A stretch of DNA of 64,000 bases from JAGHAJ01 sp964559865 [NCBI: uncultured Synergistota bacterium]. Its GTDB lineage: Bacteria > Synergistota > JAGHAJ01. The position numbers and the translations under genes are program-made. Below, one piece after another: positions 35,232 to 43,179 of the stretch. Position 1 is the first letter of the stretch. Every line of letters begins with the position of its first letter. A model generated the notes under the pieces. The model worked only from the letters and a program-made list of their open reading frames with translations, was not told where the DNA came from and ran no database searches. Location of the stretch: contig CAZLJD010000035.1 in assembly GCA_964559865.1 (NCBI GenBank), positions 69,164 through 133,163 of the forward strand, given 5' to 3'.

Positions 35232-36735
35232 ATATTATCTCCTTATCTGGAGGGTATATTATCCTGTAGCGTATGGTTAGCTTCTTTACGGAGTGCCCGG
35301 GTATCTTTATCTGCCATTTCACGATGCCGTTTTTTACCTCACTTGGATTTGGGGAGAGTCGAATATCTTTTACCTTTACCTCCTTGTTCTCTGAGATGGG
35401 TACGATGTCTATCACTGTAACTGTTTTTGTTCTGTTGTGCAGGTTTCTGATTTCTATGTTGTACAAGTATGCTATCTCCTTTTCCTTGGAGAACACGCCT
35501 TTTTCACCCTTTAATATTCGTTTTCTGTATCTCTTTACTTTGAATCCCTCGTCTGCACCGAAGAATATCGTTACCTTTTCTTGAGGAAATGTGGTAGCTA
35601 TAGTCCCTTTTTGGAGCATTTCGTTTCCTGCGAAAAAGATAGCACTTCCCCTTATCCACGGTATTTTTGTGTTGTTTTCTACCGTGGCTTTTATGAATAC
35701 ATACTTTGCGAGGAAAGGTTCTGATATGTAGGATACCTTTGCTGGGATGTATCCTTGATATACACTTATAAAGTAGGTCTTGCCGTTGGGTGGTATCGTT
35801 ACCCTCTTTGGGATGTCGAGTTTGAACCCTACCGTTTCTGTTGATGCACTCACCCTACTTGTGATGATGTTTGCAATTTTGGGTAGAGGGGCTACTTTTT
35901 CTCTTCTTATGGGGTATAGGGGTTTTGCTATGTCCACGGTTAAGTGGTATAGTCTCGGTGGTTTTTGTGGTAGATATGGTCTTTTCGTTTCAAGACTCAA
36001 CTCGATGTCCTTCCATTGTTCCCCACTTTTCTGCTGTATAGCAGCACTGTACTTTATGTAGATTCTGTTTGTCTCCATTTTTACTGTGTATGTAGGCTTC
36101 CAGAAAGCGTTTTTTACATAGTAGCTCAAGGTCAGCTTGTAACCTTCTGGCGGCTTTTCTCTGAGCAAGACTCTTACCGCTTTCTGAAAGATTTTTTTGC
36201 CCAGTATGGATTGGATTTCGTTCTTTATGGCGGCTATTTCCTCTTTTAGTTTCTCTTTTTCTCTTCTGAGTTTTGACTCTTTTGAACTGTAGTTTTCTAT
36301 CTTCTTTTGCAGGAACTCAAGCAAGTTTTCCATCTCGTCCATTTTTACTGGTAGGTTGATAGACCTTATAAGTGTGAGCGATTCATCTAATGCTCTGATG
36401 TTTGCGTTTATGTCGTCCAGTTTGTCTTGTTTTTTTGTCAGCTCTTTCTTTAGCTCTTCGATGTAGGGGCTCTTCTTTCCTTTTAAGATTAGTTTTTCTA
36501 TCGACATACTGATTACGGGAATGGGGCTTTTTACCCTTATCGTTGATGGGTCTACAGAGTTTGGTATTACTATATCTGCCGTTTTGGTGGTAGGATAAAC
36601 CACCTTCTTCACTATAGCACCTTTTTGATACAGTCTCACGGATACTACTTTACCTCTTAATACTCCTTCAGCCAGTGCTGTTCCTGAAAATACGAGTAGG
36701 ATTGCGGTCAGCATGGCAGCTATTAGCTTTTGCAT
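35212..36735 (-). CDS. DUF4139-family exported protein
   Basis: This 507-residue secreted or periplasmic protein opens with a signal peptide (MQKLIAAMLTAILLVFSGTA followed by LA) and has a coiled-coil region around residues 80-165 (KLRREKEKLKEEIAAIKNEI). A beta-rich C-terminal region typical of mucoidy-inhibitor/DUF4139 proteins follows (LYNIEIRNLHNRTKTVTVID). The function is not established. It is transcribed divergently from the ABC transporter genes from an extended -10 promoter of its own. Confidence 0.78.
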   Translation of the reverse strand: MQKLIAAMLTAILLVFSGTALAEGVLRGKVVSVRLYQKGAIVKKVVYPTTKTADIVIPNSVDPSTIRVKSPIPVISMSIEKLILKGKKSPYIEELKKELTKKQDKLDDINANIRALDESLTLIRSINLPVKMDEMENLLEFLQKKIENYSSKESKLRREKEKLKEEIAAIKNEIQSILGKKIFQKAVRVLLREKPPEGYKLTLSYYVKNAFWKPTYTVKMETNRIYIKYSAAIQQKSGEQWKDIELSLETKRPYLPQKPPRLYHLTVDIAKPLYPIRREKVAPLPKIANIITSRVSASTETVGFKLDIPKRVTIPPNGKTYFISVYQGYIPAKVSYISEPFLAKYVFIKATVENNTKIPWIRGSAIFFAGNEMLQKGTIATTFPQEKVTIFFGADEGFKVKRYRKRILKGEKGVFSKEKEIAYLYNIEIRNLHNRTKTVTVIDIVPISENKEVKVKDIRLSPNPSEVKNGIVKWQIKIPGHSVKKLTIRYRIIYPPDKEIIFRHRYY

Positions 36736-36766
36736 CTCTTTTACCTCCTTGGTGTGGTATATTAAA

Positions 36767-36775
36767 ATTATAACA
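36767..36775 (-). promoter_or_regulatory. Extended -10 promoter for the DUF4139 gene
   Basis: Read on the minus strand this is TGT-TATAAT, about 30 bases before the ATG. It lies back to back with the plus-strand promoter at 36815-36823. Confidence 0.5.
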
Positions 36776-36814
36776 GAATCCGTGCGAAGTGGAAGTTTGA
36801 TTTTGTGGATTGTG

Positions 36815-36823
36815 TGCTATAAT
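36815..36823 (+). promoter_or_regulatory. Extended -10 promoter for the ABC transporter operon
   Basis: TGC-TATAAT lies 36 bases before ATG 36859. A TTGATT at 36797-36802 is only 15 bases upstream, a weak -35. Confidence 0.5.
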
Positions 36824-36858
36824 CTTCCTGAAGCTGCTTGAGTGGAGGCATACTGGAT

Positions 36859-37569
36859 ATGAGAGTTGCTGAAATACTTGGGGTTTCTAAAGTATTTGGT
36901 GAAAAGGTTGCCGTTAAGGATATATCTTTCAGCGTGAGCGAGAGGGAATGCGTAGGGGTGATTGGGCTTAATGGTGCAGGGAAGACGACGCTGGTTTCGA
37001 TGGTGGTTGGATTGCTTTCTCCTACTGCTGGCTCTGTAAAGGTGTTTGGAAAGTCTCCTCGTTCTCCCGAAGTTAGAGGAAAGATAGGATATTTGCCGGA
37101 GCTGTTTGCACCACCCCCTCGACTCACACCGTTTGAGCTGGTAAGACTCTTTTGTGGTGTGCTCGATGTAGGTAGGTGTCGGGCTGAGCATTTGCTTGAA
37201 CTCGTTGGCATCATGGATGTTAAGGATAAGCTCATCTCCAAGCTTTCCAAGGGCATGAAACAGCGGTTGGGGATAGCTTTAGTTCTCGTTGCTGATCCTT
37301 CCTTTGTTGTTCTTGATGAACCGTTTACGGGGTTAGACCCTCTTGGTAGATACGAGATGAAAGAGATGATACGAGAGTTGAAGAATAGAGGGAAAACCAT
37401 TATCTTCAGCTCCCACATTTTGCAGGATGTAGACGAGCTTGCAGACAGGATTATCGTTATGGATAGGGGAAATGTTGTGTATAATGGTTTGATTGGAGAT
37501 TTCGTTTCCACGCTGTCTGCAGAGAGTCTTGAGGATGCGTTTTTAAAGAGCGTTAAGGGTGAGGTGTAA
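36859..37569 (+). CDS. ABC transporter ATP-binding protein
   Basis: This 236-residue ATPase has Walker A GLNGAGKTT, the signature LSKGMKQR, Walker B FVVLDEPFTGLDPLGRYEM and switch His in FSSHILQDVDEL. It resembles the ABC-2 exporter type (NatA/PilH-like). The next two genes encode a six-helix permease and a membrane-anchored TPR-like protein, and a pilin gene follows. The set recalls the pilG-pilH-pilI ABC system required for type IV pili in Myxococcus. Confidence 0.92.
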   Translation: MRVAEILGVSKVFGEKVAVKDISFSVSERECVGVIGLNGAGKTTLVSMVVGLLSPTAGSVKVFGKSPRSPEVRGKIGYLPELFAPPPRLTPFELVRLFCGVLDVGRCRAEHLLELVGIMDVKDKLISKLSKGMKQRLGIALVLVADPSFVVLDEPFTGLDPLGRYEMKEMIRELKNRGKTIIFSSHILQDVDELADRIIVMDRGNVVYNGLIGDFVSTLSAESLEDAFLKSVKGEV

Positions 37570-37573
37570 TGCT

Positions 37574-38338
37574 ATGTGGTCTGTGCTGTATATAGCGTTG
37601 ATGACGGTCAAGGAAGAGATAAGAAACAAGGTCTTCCACTTAATACTCTTTATCTTGGTAGTGGTTGTGTCTTTTTCTTTGTATCTTTCAAAGCTTTCTG
37701 TGTCCAACCCCGCCTTAGCGTTTGGTGGTTTCTCTCTTTATTTTGTCAAGATTACTGCTGTTCTGGGAGTGCTTTCGTCTATGCTGTTTGGCTTGTACGC
37801 CGAGAGAGAAAACAAGACATACCACCTGTTTGTGGTGCAATCTCACTATCCGTTTCTTTACATCGTTGGAAGATTTCTGGGATACAACCTGTTGTTGTTG
37901 CTCACTACTACTGTGTCTATTGCGTCTGTGTATCTTCTGGAGTTAACCCTCTTTGAGGTGGATCTTTGGTCTCTTTGGATGTATGCGTTAGACATTGGCG
38001 TTGTGTTCTTCATGATTTCTGGTGTGGCTTTGTTATTTTACACGATATTCAGCACACCTATAATATCTTTGGTGCTCTGCATAGCCACATTTTTCGTGGG
38101 GCATCTTTCAACATCGTTTTACATTTTTACTTCCCATTATACTGCTACTGTTAGCAGGCTGTTTTCAAAGGTGGTTTACTTTTTGATACCCAACCTCTCG
38201 CTTTTTTCCAGTGAGCTTGCCATTCTGCATGACAATACTAATGGAGTAAGCCTTTCTGCCTTTGCGTATGGTCTGAGTTATGGCCTTACGATGGTGGCGT
38301 TTGCTTCGTTTGTATTCTGTTCGTGGAGGGATTACTGA
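37574..38338 (+). CDS. ABC-2-type transporter permease
   Basis: This 254-residue protein has six membrane segments (for example FHLILFILVVVVSFSLYLSK, FVKITAVLGVLSSMLFGLYA and a paired C-terminal set). The ABC-2 permease layout includes a cytoplasmic ENKTYHLFVVQ loop after the second helix. It partners the ATPase four bases upstream. Its substrate is unknown. Confidence 0.8.
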   Translation: MWSVLYIALMTVKEEIRNKVFHLILFILVVVVSFSLYLSKLSVSNPALAFGGFSLYFVKITAVLGVLSSMLFGLYAERENKTYHLFVVQSHYPFLYIVGRFLGYNLLLLLTTTVSIASVYLLELTLFEVDLWSLWMYALDIGVVFFMISGVALLFYTIFSTPIISLVLCIATFFVGHLSTSFYIFTSHYTATVSRLFSKVVYFLIPNLSLFSSELAILHDNTNGVSLSAFAYGLSYGLTMVAFASFVFCSWRDY

Positions 38339-38342
38339 GGCT

Positions 38343-39134
38343 ATGAGGAGGTTATTGGTGCTGGTTTCGGTTGCACTCTTTGTTGTCTCTGCCTTCTTTC
38401 TTTCACTTCAGAGGCAGCACCTTTTTAAAAGTGATACCCAATCTCTGGGACCTTTGCCTGGCTTGATAAGTGTGCTATTTCTCAACAACGGTGCGGCGGT
38501 AAGTCAGTATTATCTTGTGTGGGTTGCTATGGATGTCTTCAAACTCTATAGTCTGACGAGGTTGGAGTCCGAAAGGCTGTATCTATCTTACAAGGCAGAT
38601 CCTCGAAATGTTGATGCTTTGTTCTTTCTGGCTAATGTTGTTCCTTACGACAGGGCAAGTGCTAAGCTTGTCATCAAGTACTTAAAGAGATCTCTTTGTA
38701 TCAGGGATACATGGAAGGGCTACATGTATATTGGTTTCTTGTACTACTTCTATTTAAGGAATTACGGCCGTGCCGTTAAGTACTTTAAACTTTCTGCCTC
38801 GATGTCTGGCAGCAGGCCTTATGTGAAGAGTCTTGCTTTTATGGCTTACTACCGTGCAGGGAGGCTTAGATTAGCGAAACAGTATCTTTTGTCCGTTTAT
38901 AGTTCTACCAAGAACAAAAGGAGAAAGAGGATACTTAGGAGGAAAATAAGGTGGATAGATACCCTTATAGCGTTAAATAGACTGGTCAAGCTTTTCAGAG
39001 AACGGGAGGGTAAGTACCCTTGTAACCTTGAAGAGCTCGTTGAAAAGGGGTACTTGAAGAAAGTACCCCCTGACCCATTTGGCAGGGGGTACTATATAGA
39101 CTCTAAAACCCACTTGGTTAAGAGCCGAATTTAG
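38343..39134 (+). CDS. Membrane-anchored TPR-like protein with a pilin-type C-terminal motif
   Basis: The 263-residue protein has an N-terminal membrane anchor (RLLVLVSVALFVVSAFFLSL). TPR-like helical hairpins follow (AVKYFKLSASMSGSRPYVKS and neighbours). A short C-terminal module (LEELVEKGYLKKVPPDPFGR) matches the P-x-DPFG turn common at the ends of GspG-type pseudopilins. It ends four bases into a convergent pilin gene. It is probably the third component of the ABC system. Confidence 0.7.
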   Translation: MRRLLVLVSVALFVVSAFFLSLQRQHLFKSDTQSLGPLPGLISVLFLNNGAAVSQYYLVWVAMDVFKLYSLTRLESERLYLSYKADPRNVDALFFLANVVPYDRASAKLVIKYLKRSLCIRDTWKGYMYIGFLYYFYLRNYGRAVKYFKLSASMSGSRPYVKSLAFMAYYRAGRLRLAKQYLLSVYSSTKNKRRKRILRRKIRWIDTLIALNRLVKLFREREGKYPCNLEELVEKGYLKKVPPDPFGRGYYIDSKTHLVKSRI

Positions 39135-39727
39135 TAGTATTTTTTGTACAGCATCATCGTCCAGCACTGCTTTGTGCTGTACTTTACATACTGGAAGTAT
39201 CCCTTGTTCCCGTTTACCTCTCCGTCAACGTCTCTATCTATCTTTTCTATTGCGCTTTGAGGTAGCTTGAGGCTCCCTGTTGGACTATCCCAAAGTGCAC
39301 TTCCGCACCACACTTCGAGCCTTCCGTCGTCGTCCACCCACGAGTATCCTGCGTATGCACCTGGATACTTCGCTGCGAATTGAGGCGAACAGGCGTATGC
39401 CCAAGTATATTTGCCCCCGAATGGTGTGTTTTCCTGCCACTGCTCCAGATAGGGTCCATCCCAATTTGGGTCGTGGGCAACATTTGTCATAAATCCGGGA
39501 TCTTCTCCTACGCCGTTGCTAAATGCCTTGTCTGGGGGGAATCTTCCAGTGTCGGAGTAGTATATGAGTGCTGCTGTCTTTAGTGTTGCCATGTCGGATT
39601 CAAGTTTTGCTACTTTTGCCTTCTCTACGCTCTTGAATGCATTTGGTAGAAGCATAGCTGCTATTACACCTATAACTGCTATGACTACCAATAACTCAAC
39701 CAGCGTAAATCCCCTCTTTGCTTGCAA
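39131..39727 (-). CDS. Type II/IV prepilin-like protein (GspG family)
   Basis: The 198-residue protein carries a short prepilin leader and the class III cleavage motif MQAKRG/FTLVELLVVI, with Glu5 present. A single hydrophobic helix (AVIGVIAAMLLPNAF) and a globular domain with two cysteine-bearing stretches (YACSPQF, VWCGS) follow. It would be cut and N-methylated by a prepilin peptidase and assembled into a pilus or pseudopilus. TTG 39727 is chosen because GGAGGTG is six bases upstream; longer starts would run through that site. Confidence 0.85.
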   Translation of the reverse strand: MQAKRGFTLVELLVVIAVIGVIAAMLLPNAFKSVEKAKVAKLESDMATLKTAALIYYSDTGRFPPDKAFSNGVGEDPGFMTNVAHDPNWDGPYLEQWQENTPFGGKYTWAYACSPQFAAKYPGAYAGYSWVDDDGRLEVWCGSALWDSPTGSLKLPQSAIEKIDRDVDGEVNGNKGYFQYVKYSTKQCWTMMLYKKYY

Positions 39728-39820
39728 GAGCAACACCTCCATTATTATTTTAATATACCTTTTGGAATTTGTCAAATACTGTGTGTGAGGTAGATAGATG
39801 CCATGATGTGGCAATTAGTA

Positions 39821-39849
39821 CTTGACATATGAAAGTCTTTATATTACAA
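39821..39849 (+). promoter_or_regulatory. Strong sigma70-type promoter for rplM-rpsI
   Basis: TTGACA at 39821-39826 and TACAAT at 39844-39849 are exactly 17 bases apart. The start codon is 41 bases downstream. This is the best consensus match in the window, as expected for ribosomal genes. Confidence 0.75.
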
Positions 39850-39890
39850 TGGCACATGCGCATTAAAATAGGCTAAGGAGTGGAAGGGAT

Positions 39891-40328
39891 ATGAAAGGAC
39901 AGAGTAGTTACATGGCAAAACGCAACGAAGTTGAGAGAAAGTGGTATGTTGTGGACGCTTCTAAGTATCCATTGGGAAGGATGGCGTCCCGAATAGCCGT
40001 TATGTTGCAGGGTAAACACAAGGCTAACTACACGCCACATGTTGATACTGGTGACTTCATCGTGGTTATAAATGCGGAGAAGGTGAAGCTCACTGGCAAA
40101 AAGGCTGAAAATAAGGTGATATACCACCACTCTGGTTATCCGGGTGGTTTAAAGAAGTTTTCTTACAAAAGACTGCTTGTTACTCATCCTGAAAGGATAA
40201 TAGAAAGAGCTGTATGGGGGATGCTACCTAAAACCAAGCTTGGCAGGAAGATGTTCCGTAAGCTGAAGGTCTATAGGGGTAGTGAACACCCTCATGAGGC
40301 TCAGAAACCTGAGATACTGGAGCTGTAA
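39891..40328 (+). CDS. rplM: 50S ribosomal protein L13
   Basis: This 145-residue L13 has the canonical run [51 protein letters not shown] and [14 protein letters not shown] segment ([12 protein letters not shown]). It is placed with rpsI in the usual order. ATG 39891 follows GGAAGG; a second ATG at residue 8 is possible. Confidence 0.97.
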   Translation: MKGQSSYMAKRNEVERKWYVVDASKYPLGRMASRIAVMLQGKHKANYTPHVDTGDFIVVINAEKVKLTGKKAENKVIYHHSGYPGGLKKFSYKRLLVTHPERIIERAVWGMLPKTKLGRKMFRKLKVYRGSEHPHEAQKPEILEL

Positions 40329-40340
40329 GGGGGTAAATAG

Positions 40341-40739
40341 ATGGTTGGCATGAGGTTTTACGGTACTGGGAGAAGGAAAAGTTCTGTAGCAAGAGTTTGG
40401 CTGGTGGATGGGGAACAAAAGGGCAAAGTCTTCATAAACGGTAAACCCCTTGAGGAGTACCTTCCTCGGAAGGTTTGGCAGAAGATAGTGCTTGAACCAC
40501 TTGAAGTTACAGGGAGGCTCTCTTCGTTTGAGGTCAGGATAAATGCAAAGGGCGGAGGCGTTACTGGGCAGGCAGGTGCTGCCCGTTTGGGTATAGCAAG
40601 GGCACTTTTGCAATCTGACGAGAATCTGAAACCTATTCTGAAGAAGAACGGTTTCCTTACGCAAGATGCACGAGTGAAGGAAAGGAAAAAGTACGGTCTC
40701 CGCAAGGCAAGAGCAGCTTTCCAATACTCCAAGCGTTAA
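40341..40739 (+). CDS. rpsI: 30S ribosomal protein S9
   Basis: This 132-residue S9 has [16 protein letters not shown] near the start and the [17 protein letters not shown] tail that reaches the tRNA in the ribosome. ATG 40341 follows AAGGGGGT; ATG 40350 is also possible. It is followed by a strong bidirectional terminator. Confidence 0.97.
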   Translation: MVGMRFYGTGRRKSSVARVWLVDGEQKGKVFINGKPLEEYLPRKVWQKIVLEPLEVTGRLSSFEVRINAKGGGVTGQAGAARLGIARALLQSDENLKPILKKNGFLTQDARVKERKKYGLRKARAAFQYSKR

Positions 40740-40745
40740 GGATAC

Positions 40746-40780
40746 AAGCGGGAGGAAGTCCTCCCGCTTACTTCTTTTTT
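40746..40780. terminator. Bidirectional terminator between rpsI and nfnB
   Basis: AAGCGGGAGGA at 40746-40756 pairs with TCCTCCCGCTT at 40759-40769 and is followed by a T-rich run (CTTCTTTTTT). It overlaps the stop codon of the minus-strand nfnB gene, so it may serve both genes. Confidence 0.85.
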
Positions 40781-42174
40781 GAGCTTATGTATTCGTGTAT
40801 TGCCTTCGCTGATTTTTTACCTGCACCCATTGCAAGAATTACTGTAGCTGAACCGGTGACTATGTCTCCACCAGCGTAAACGCCCTCTATAGATGTAGCA
40901 CCAGTTTCTGGGTCTGCTTCTATGTATCCCCTTTTGGTCAGTTTTAGTCCCGGGAATGCCTTCAGCAGTATAGGATTTGGGCCTGTCCCTATGGACATAA
41001 CGACGGTTTCTAACTCTATGGTGAACTCCGAGCCTTCTATTGGTATGGGTCTCCTTCTGCCACTTTCGTCGGGTTCTCCCAGTTGCATCCTTATGCAACG
41101 CATACCGATTACATTACCGTCGTCATCTCCGAGGATTTCTACAGGATTTGAGAGAAAGTGGAATACGATACCCTCTTCCTTTGCATGTGCTATCTCTTCT
41201 ATCCTTGCTGGCATCTCCTTTTCTGTCCTTCTGTATATGACATACACCTTTTCGGCGCCGAGTCTGACAGCGGTTCTTGCAGCGTCCATTGCCACATTTC
41301 CACCACCAACTATACCGACCCTTCTACCTATTTTTATGGGAGTGTCGTATTCTGGGAACAGGTATGCCTTCATCAGGTTTACTCGTGTCAGAAACTCGTT
41401 TGCAGAGTACACTTGATTCAAGTTCTCTCCCGGGATACCCATAAATCTTGGTAGCCCTGCCCCTGTGCCTATGAAGATGGCATCAAATCCGTCTGCCCAT
41501 AAGTCGTCTATTGATAGAGTCCTACCTATGACTGTATCCAGTTCGATCCTCACACCGAGTCTTTTTATGTATTCCACTTCTCTGTCTATTATGGACTTTG
41601 GGAGCCTGAACTCTGGTATTCCGTACCTTAGCACGCCTCCAGTGTCGTGCAGTGCTTCGAATATGACTACCTCGTATCCGTACTTTGCGAGCTCTCCTGC
41701 AGCGGTCAAGCCTGCAGGACCTGCTCCTATGATTGCTACTTTGCCTTCCCTCTTTTCCTTTACTGGTGTTACCTCTATGCCCTGAGATGCCTCCCAATCG
41801 GCAACAAACCTTTCAAGCTTTCCTATGGATATGGGGTCTCCAATCTTACCCATTATGCACTTCTCCTGGCACTGCTCCTCTTGTGGACAGACTCTACCAC
41901 ATACAGCAGGTAAACTGGAATCCTCTTTTATTATGGCTATGGACTTTGCAAAGTCTCCGTCCTTTATTGCTTGAATGAAGTCCGGAATCCTTATGTGAAC
42001 TGGGCAGCCCTTTATACAAGTTGGATTTACACATTGTAGGCATCTCGTTGCTTCTGCAATGGCTTCCTCAGGAGTGTAACCTAACGGTACTTCATTGAAA
42101 TTGTGTATTCTTTCCTCAGGCTCTTGCTCTGCCATAGGTACGCTCTTCTTTATGATTTTAGGCATGTTTCCCAT
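40768..42174 (-). CDS. nfnB: NADPH-binding subunit of ferredoxin:NADP transhydrogenase (NfnB/GltA-like)
   Basis: The 468-residue protein has N-terminal iron-sulfur cysteines (CLQCVNPTCIKGCPVHI and VCGRVCPQEEQCQEKCIMG), then FAD- and NADPH-binding Rossmann motifs (VAIIGAGPAGLTAAGEL and VGIVGGGNVAMDAARTA). The C-terminal GVYAGGDIVTGSATVILAMG is typical. It lies just after nfnA, so it is most likely the NfnB subunit that bifurcates electrons between NADH, ferredoxin and NADP, rather than glutamate synthase. ATG 42174 follows AGGGGTG. Confidence 0.88.
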   Translation of the reverse strand: MGNMPKIIKKSVPMAEQEPEERIHNFNEVPLGYTPEEAIAEATRCLQCVNPTCIKGCPVHIRIPDFIQAIKDGDFAKSIAIIKEDSSLPAVCGRVCPQEEQCQEKCIMGKIGDPISIGKLERFVADWEASQGIEVTPVKEKREGKVAIIGAGPAGLTAAGELAKYGYEVVIFEALHDTGGVLRYGIPEFRLPKSIIDREVEYIKRLGVRIELDTVIGRTLSIDDLWADGFDAIFIGTGAGLPRFMGIPGENLNQVYSANEFLTRVNLMKAYLFPEYDTPIKIGRRVGIVGGGNVAMDAARTAVRLGAEKVYVIYRRTEKEMPARIEEIAHAKEEGIVFHFLSNPVEILGDDDGNVIGMRCIRMQLGEPDESGRRRPIPIEGSEFTIELETVVMSIGTGPNPILLKAFPGLKLTKRGYIEADPETGATSIEGVYAGGDIVTGSATVILAMGAGKKSAKAIHEYISSKKK

Positions 42175-42177
42175 CTG

Positions 42178-43014
42178 CTATACACCCCTTCCCTGCTTTA
42201 AGTACCTTTCGTAAGCGATTTTTTCTTCCTCTTTGAACCTAATAGCCCTTTTCAAAAGTTCGTCAAAGTCCACCTTGAAGGCATCAAACTCGGGGCCATC
42301 AGCACACGCAAACTTTATCTTTCCGTCTATCGTGCACCTACACGCCCCACACATACCAGTTCCATCTACCATGATGGTGTTTAACGAGACTATTGTAGGT
42401 ACATTATACTTTTTTGTGACCGAGGTCACGAATTTCATCATTATCATAGGGCCAATAGCCCACACTTTGTCTATCCTTTTTCCTTCATTTATGAGGTCCT
42501 CTAATGCATTTGTTACAAATCCTTTTCTGCCTTTTGTTCCGTCATCTGTACATACTATTAGTCTGTCGCTGACATCTGCCATCCTATCTTCCCAGAACAG
42601 GAGGTTTGCAGACCTCGAACCGATAATGGAGATGACTTCGTTTTTCATCTCTTTAAGACTCCTTGCTATGGGGTATATGGGTGCTATACCGACACCACCC
42701 CCAACGAGTACCACTCTTTTGCCGCTTTCGAGTTCTGATGGGTTTCCAAGTGGACCAACAACATCTGCAAGCTTGTCTCCTTCTTTGAATGTTGACAGTT
42801 CGTCTGTGGTCTTTCCAACTACCTGAAACACTATCGTTATACTGCCCTTATCCCTGTTGTAGTCTGCGATGGTTAGAGGTATTCTCTCTCCTCTTTCGTG
42901 CAGCCTTACGATGAGGAATTGTCCTGCTTTTGCCTTTCTTGCTACATTTGGGGCTTTTACTTCGAACTCAAATATCTTTGGTGCTAACATTTGAGTTGCA
43001 AGGATTTCATACAT
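42178..43014 (-). CDS. nfnA: NADH-binding subunit of ferredoxin:NADP transhydrogenase (NfnA)
   Basis: This 278-residue FNR-fold flavoprotein has AGQFLIVRLHERGERIPLTI for FAD, VVLVGGGVGIAPIYPIAR for NADH, and a 2Fe-2S site near the end (GTGMCGACRCTIDGKIKFAC). It pairs with NfnB to balance NADH, NADPH and ferredoxin in an anaerobe. ATG 43014 is eight bases after GGGAGG. A good promoter lies upstream. Confidence 0.9.
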   Translation of the reverse strand: MYEILATQMLAPKIFEFEVKAPNVARKAKAGQFLIVRLHERGERIPLTIADYNRDKGSITIVFQVVGKTTDELSTFKEGDKLADVVGPLGNPSELESGKRVVLVGGGVGIAPIYPIARSLKEMKNEVISIIGSRSANLLFWEDRMADVSDRLIVCTDDGTKGRKGFVTNALEDLINEGKRIDKVWAIGPMIMMKFVTSVTKKYNVPTIVSLNTIMVDGTGMCGACRCTIDGKIKFACADGPEFDAFKVDFDELLKRAIRFKEEEKIAYERYLKQGRGV

Positions 43015-43049
43015 ATACAAAACCTCCCTCGTGATTTTGTGGCAAAAAT

Positions 43050-43079
43050 ATTATACCACTTACGCAAAAAAATGTTCAA
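43050..43079 (-). promoter_or_regulatory. Promoter for nfnAB
   Basis: On the minus strand, TTGAAC (43079-43074) is 18 bases before TATAAT (43055-43050), which is preceded by TGG as an extended -10. Confidence 0.6.
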
Positions 43080-43179
43080 TTGGCAGAGTAGTGGAAAATA
43101 CCATTTACCTCTGTATTTGCCTTGATACTTTAACTTGAAGGGTTTAAAATGGTTTTATGCTGGGAAAAGAAGCTCCACA

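Noticed and set aside
40768-42174. Glutamate synthase small subunit (gltD/gltA)
   Set aside because: The partner gene encodes the NfnA-type flavoprotein, not a large glutamate synthase subunit, so NfnB fits better.
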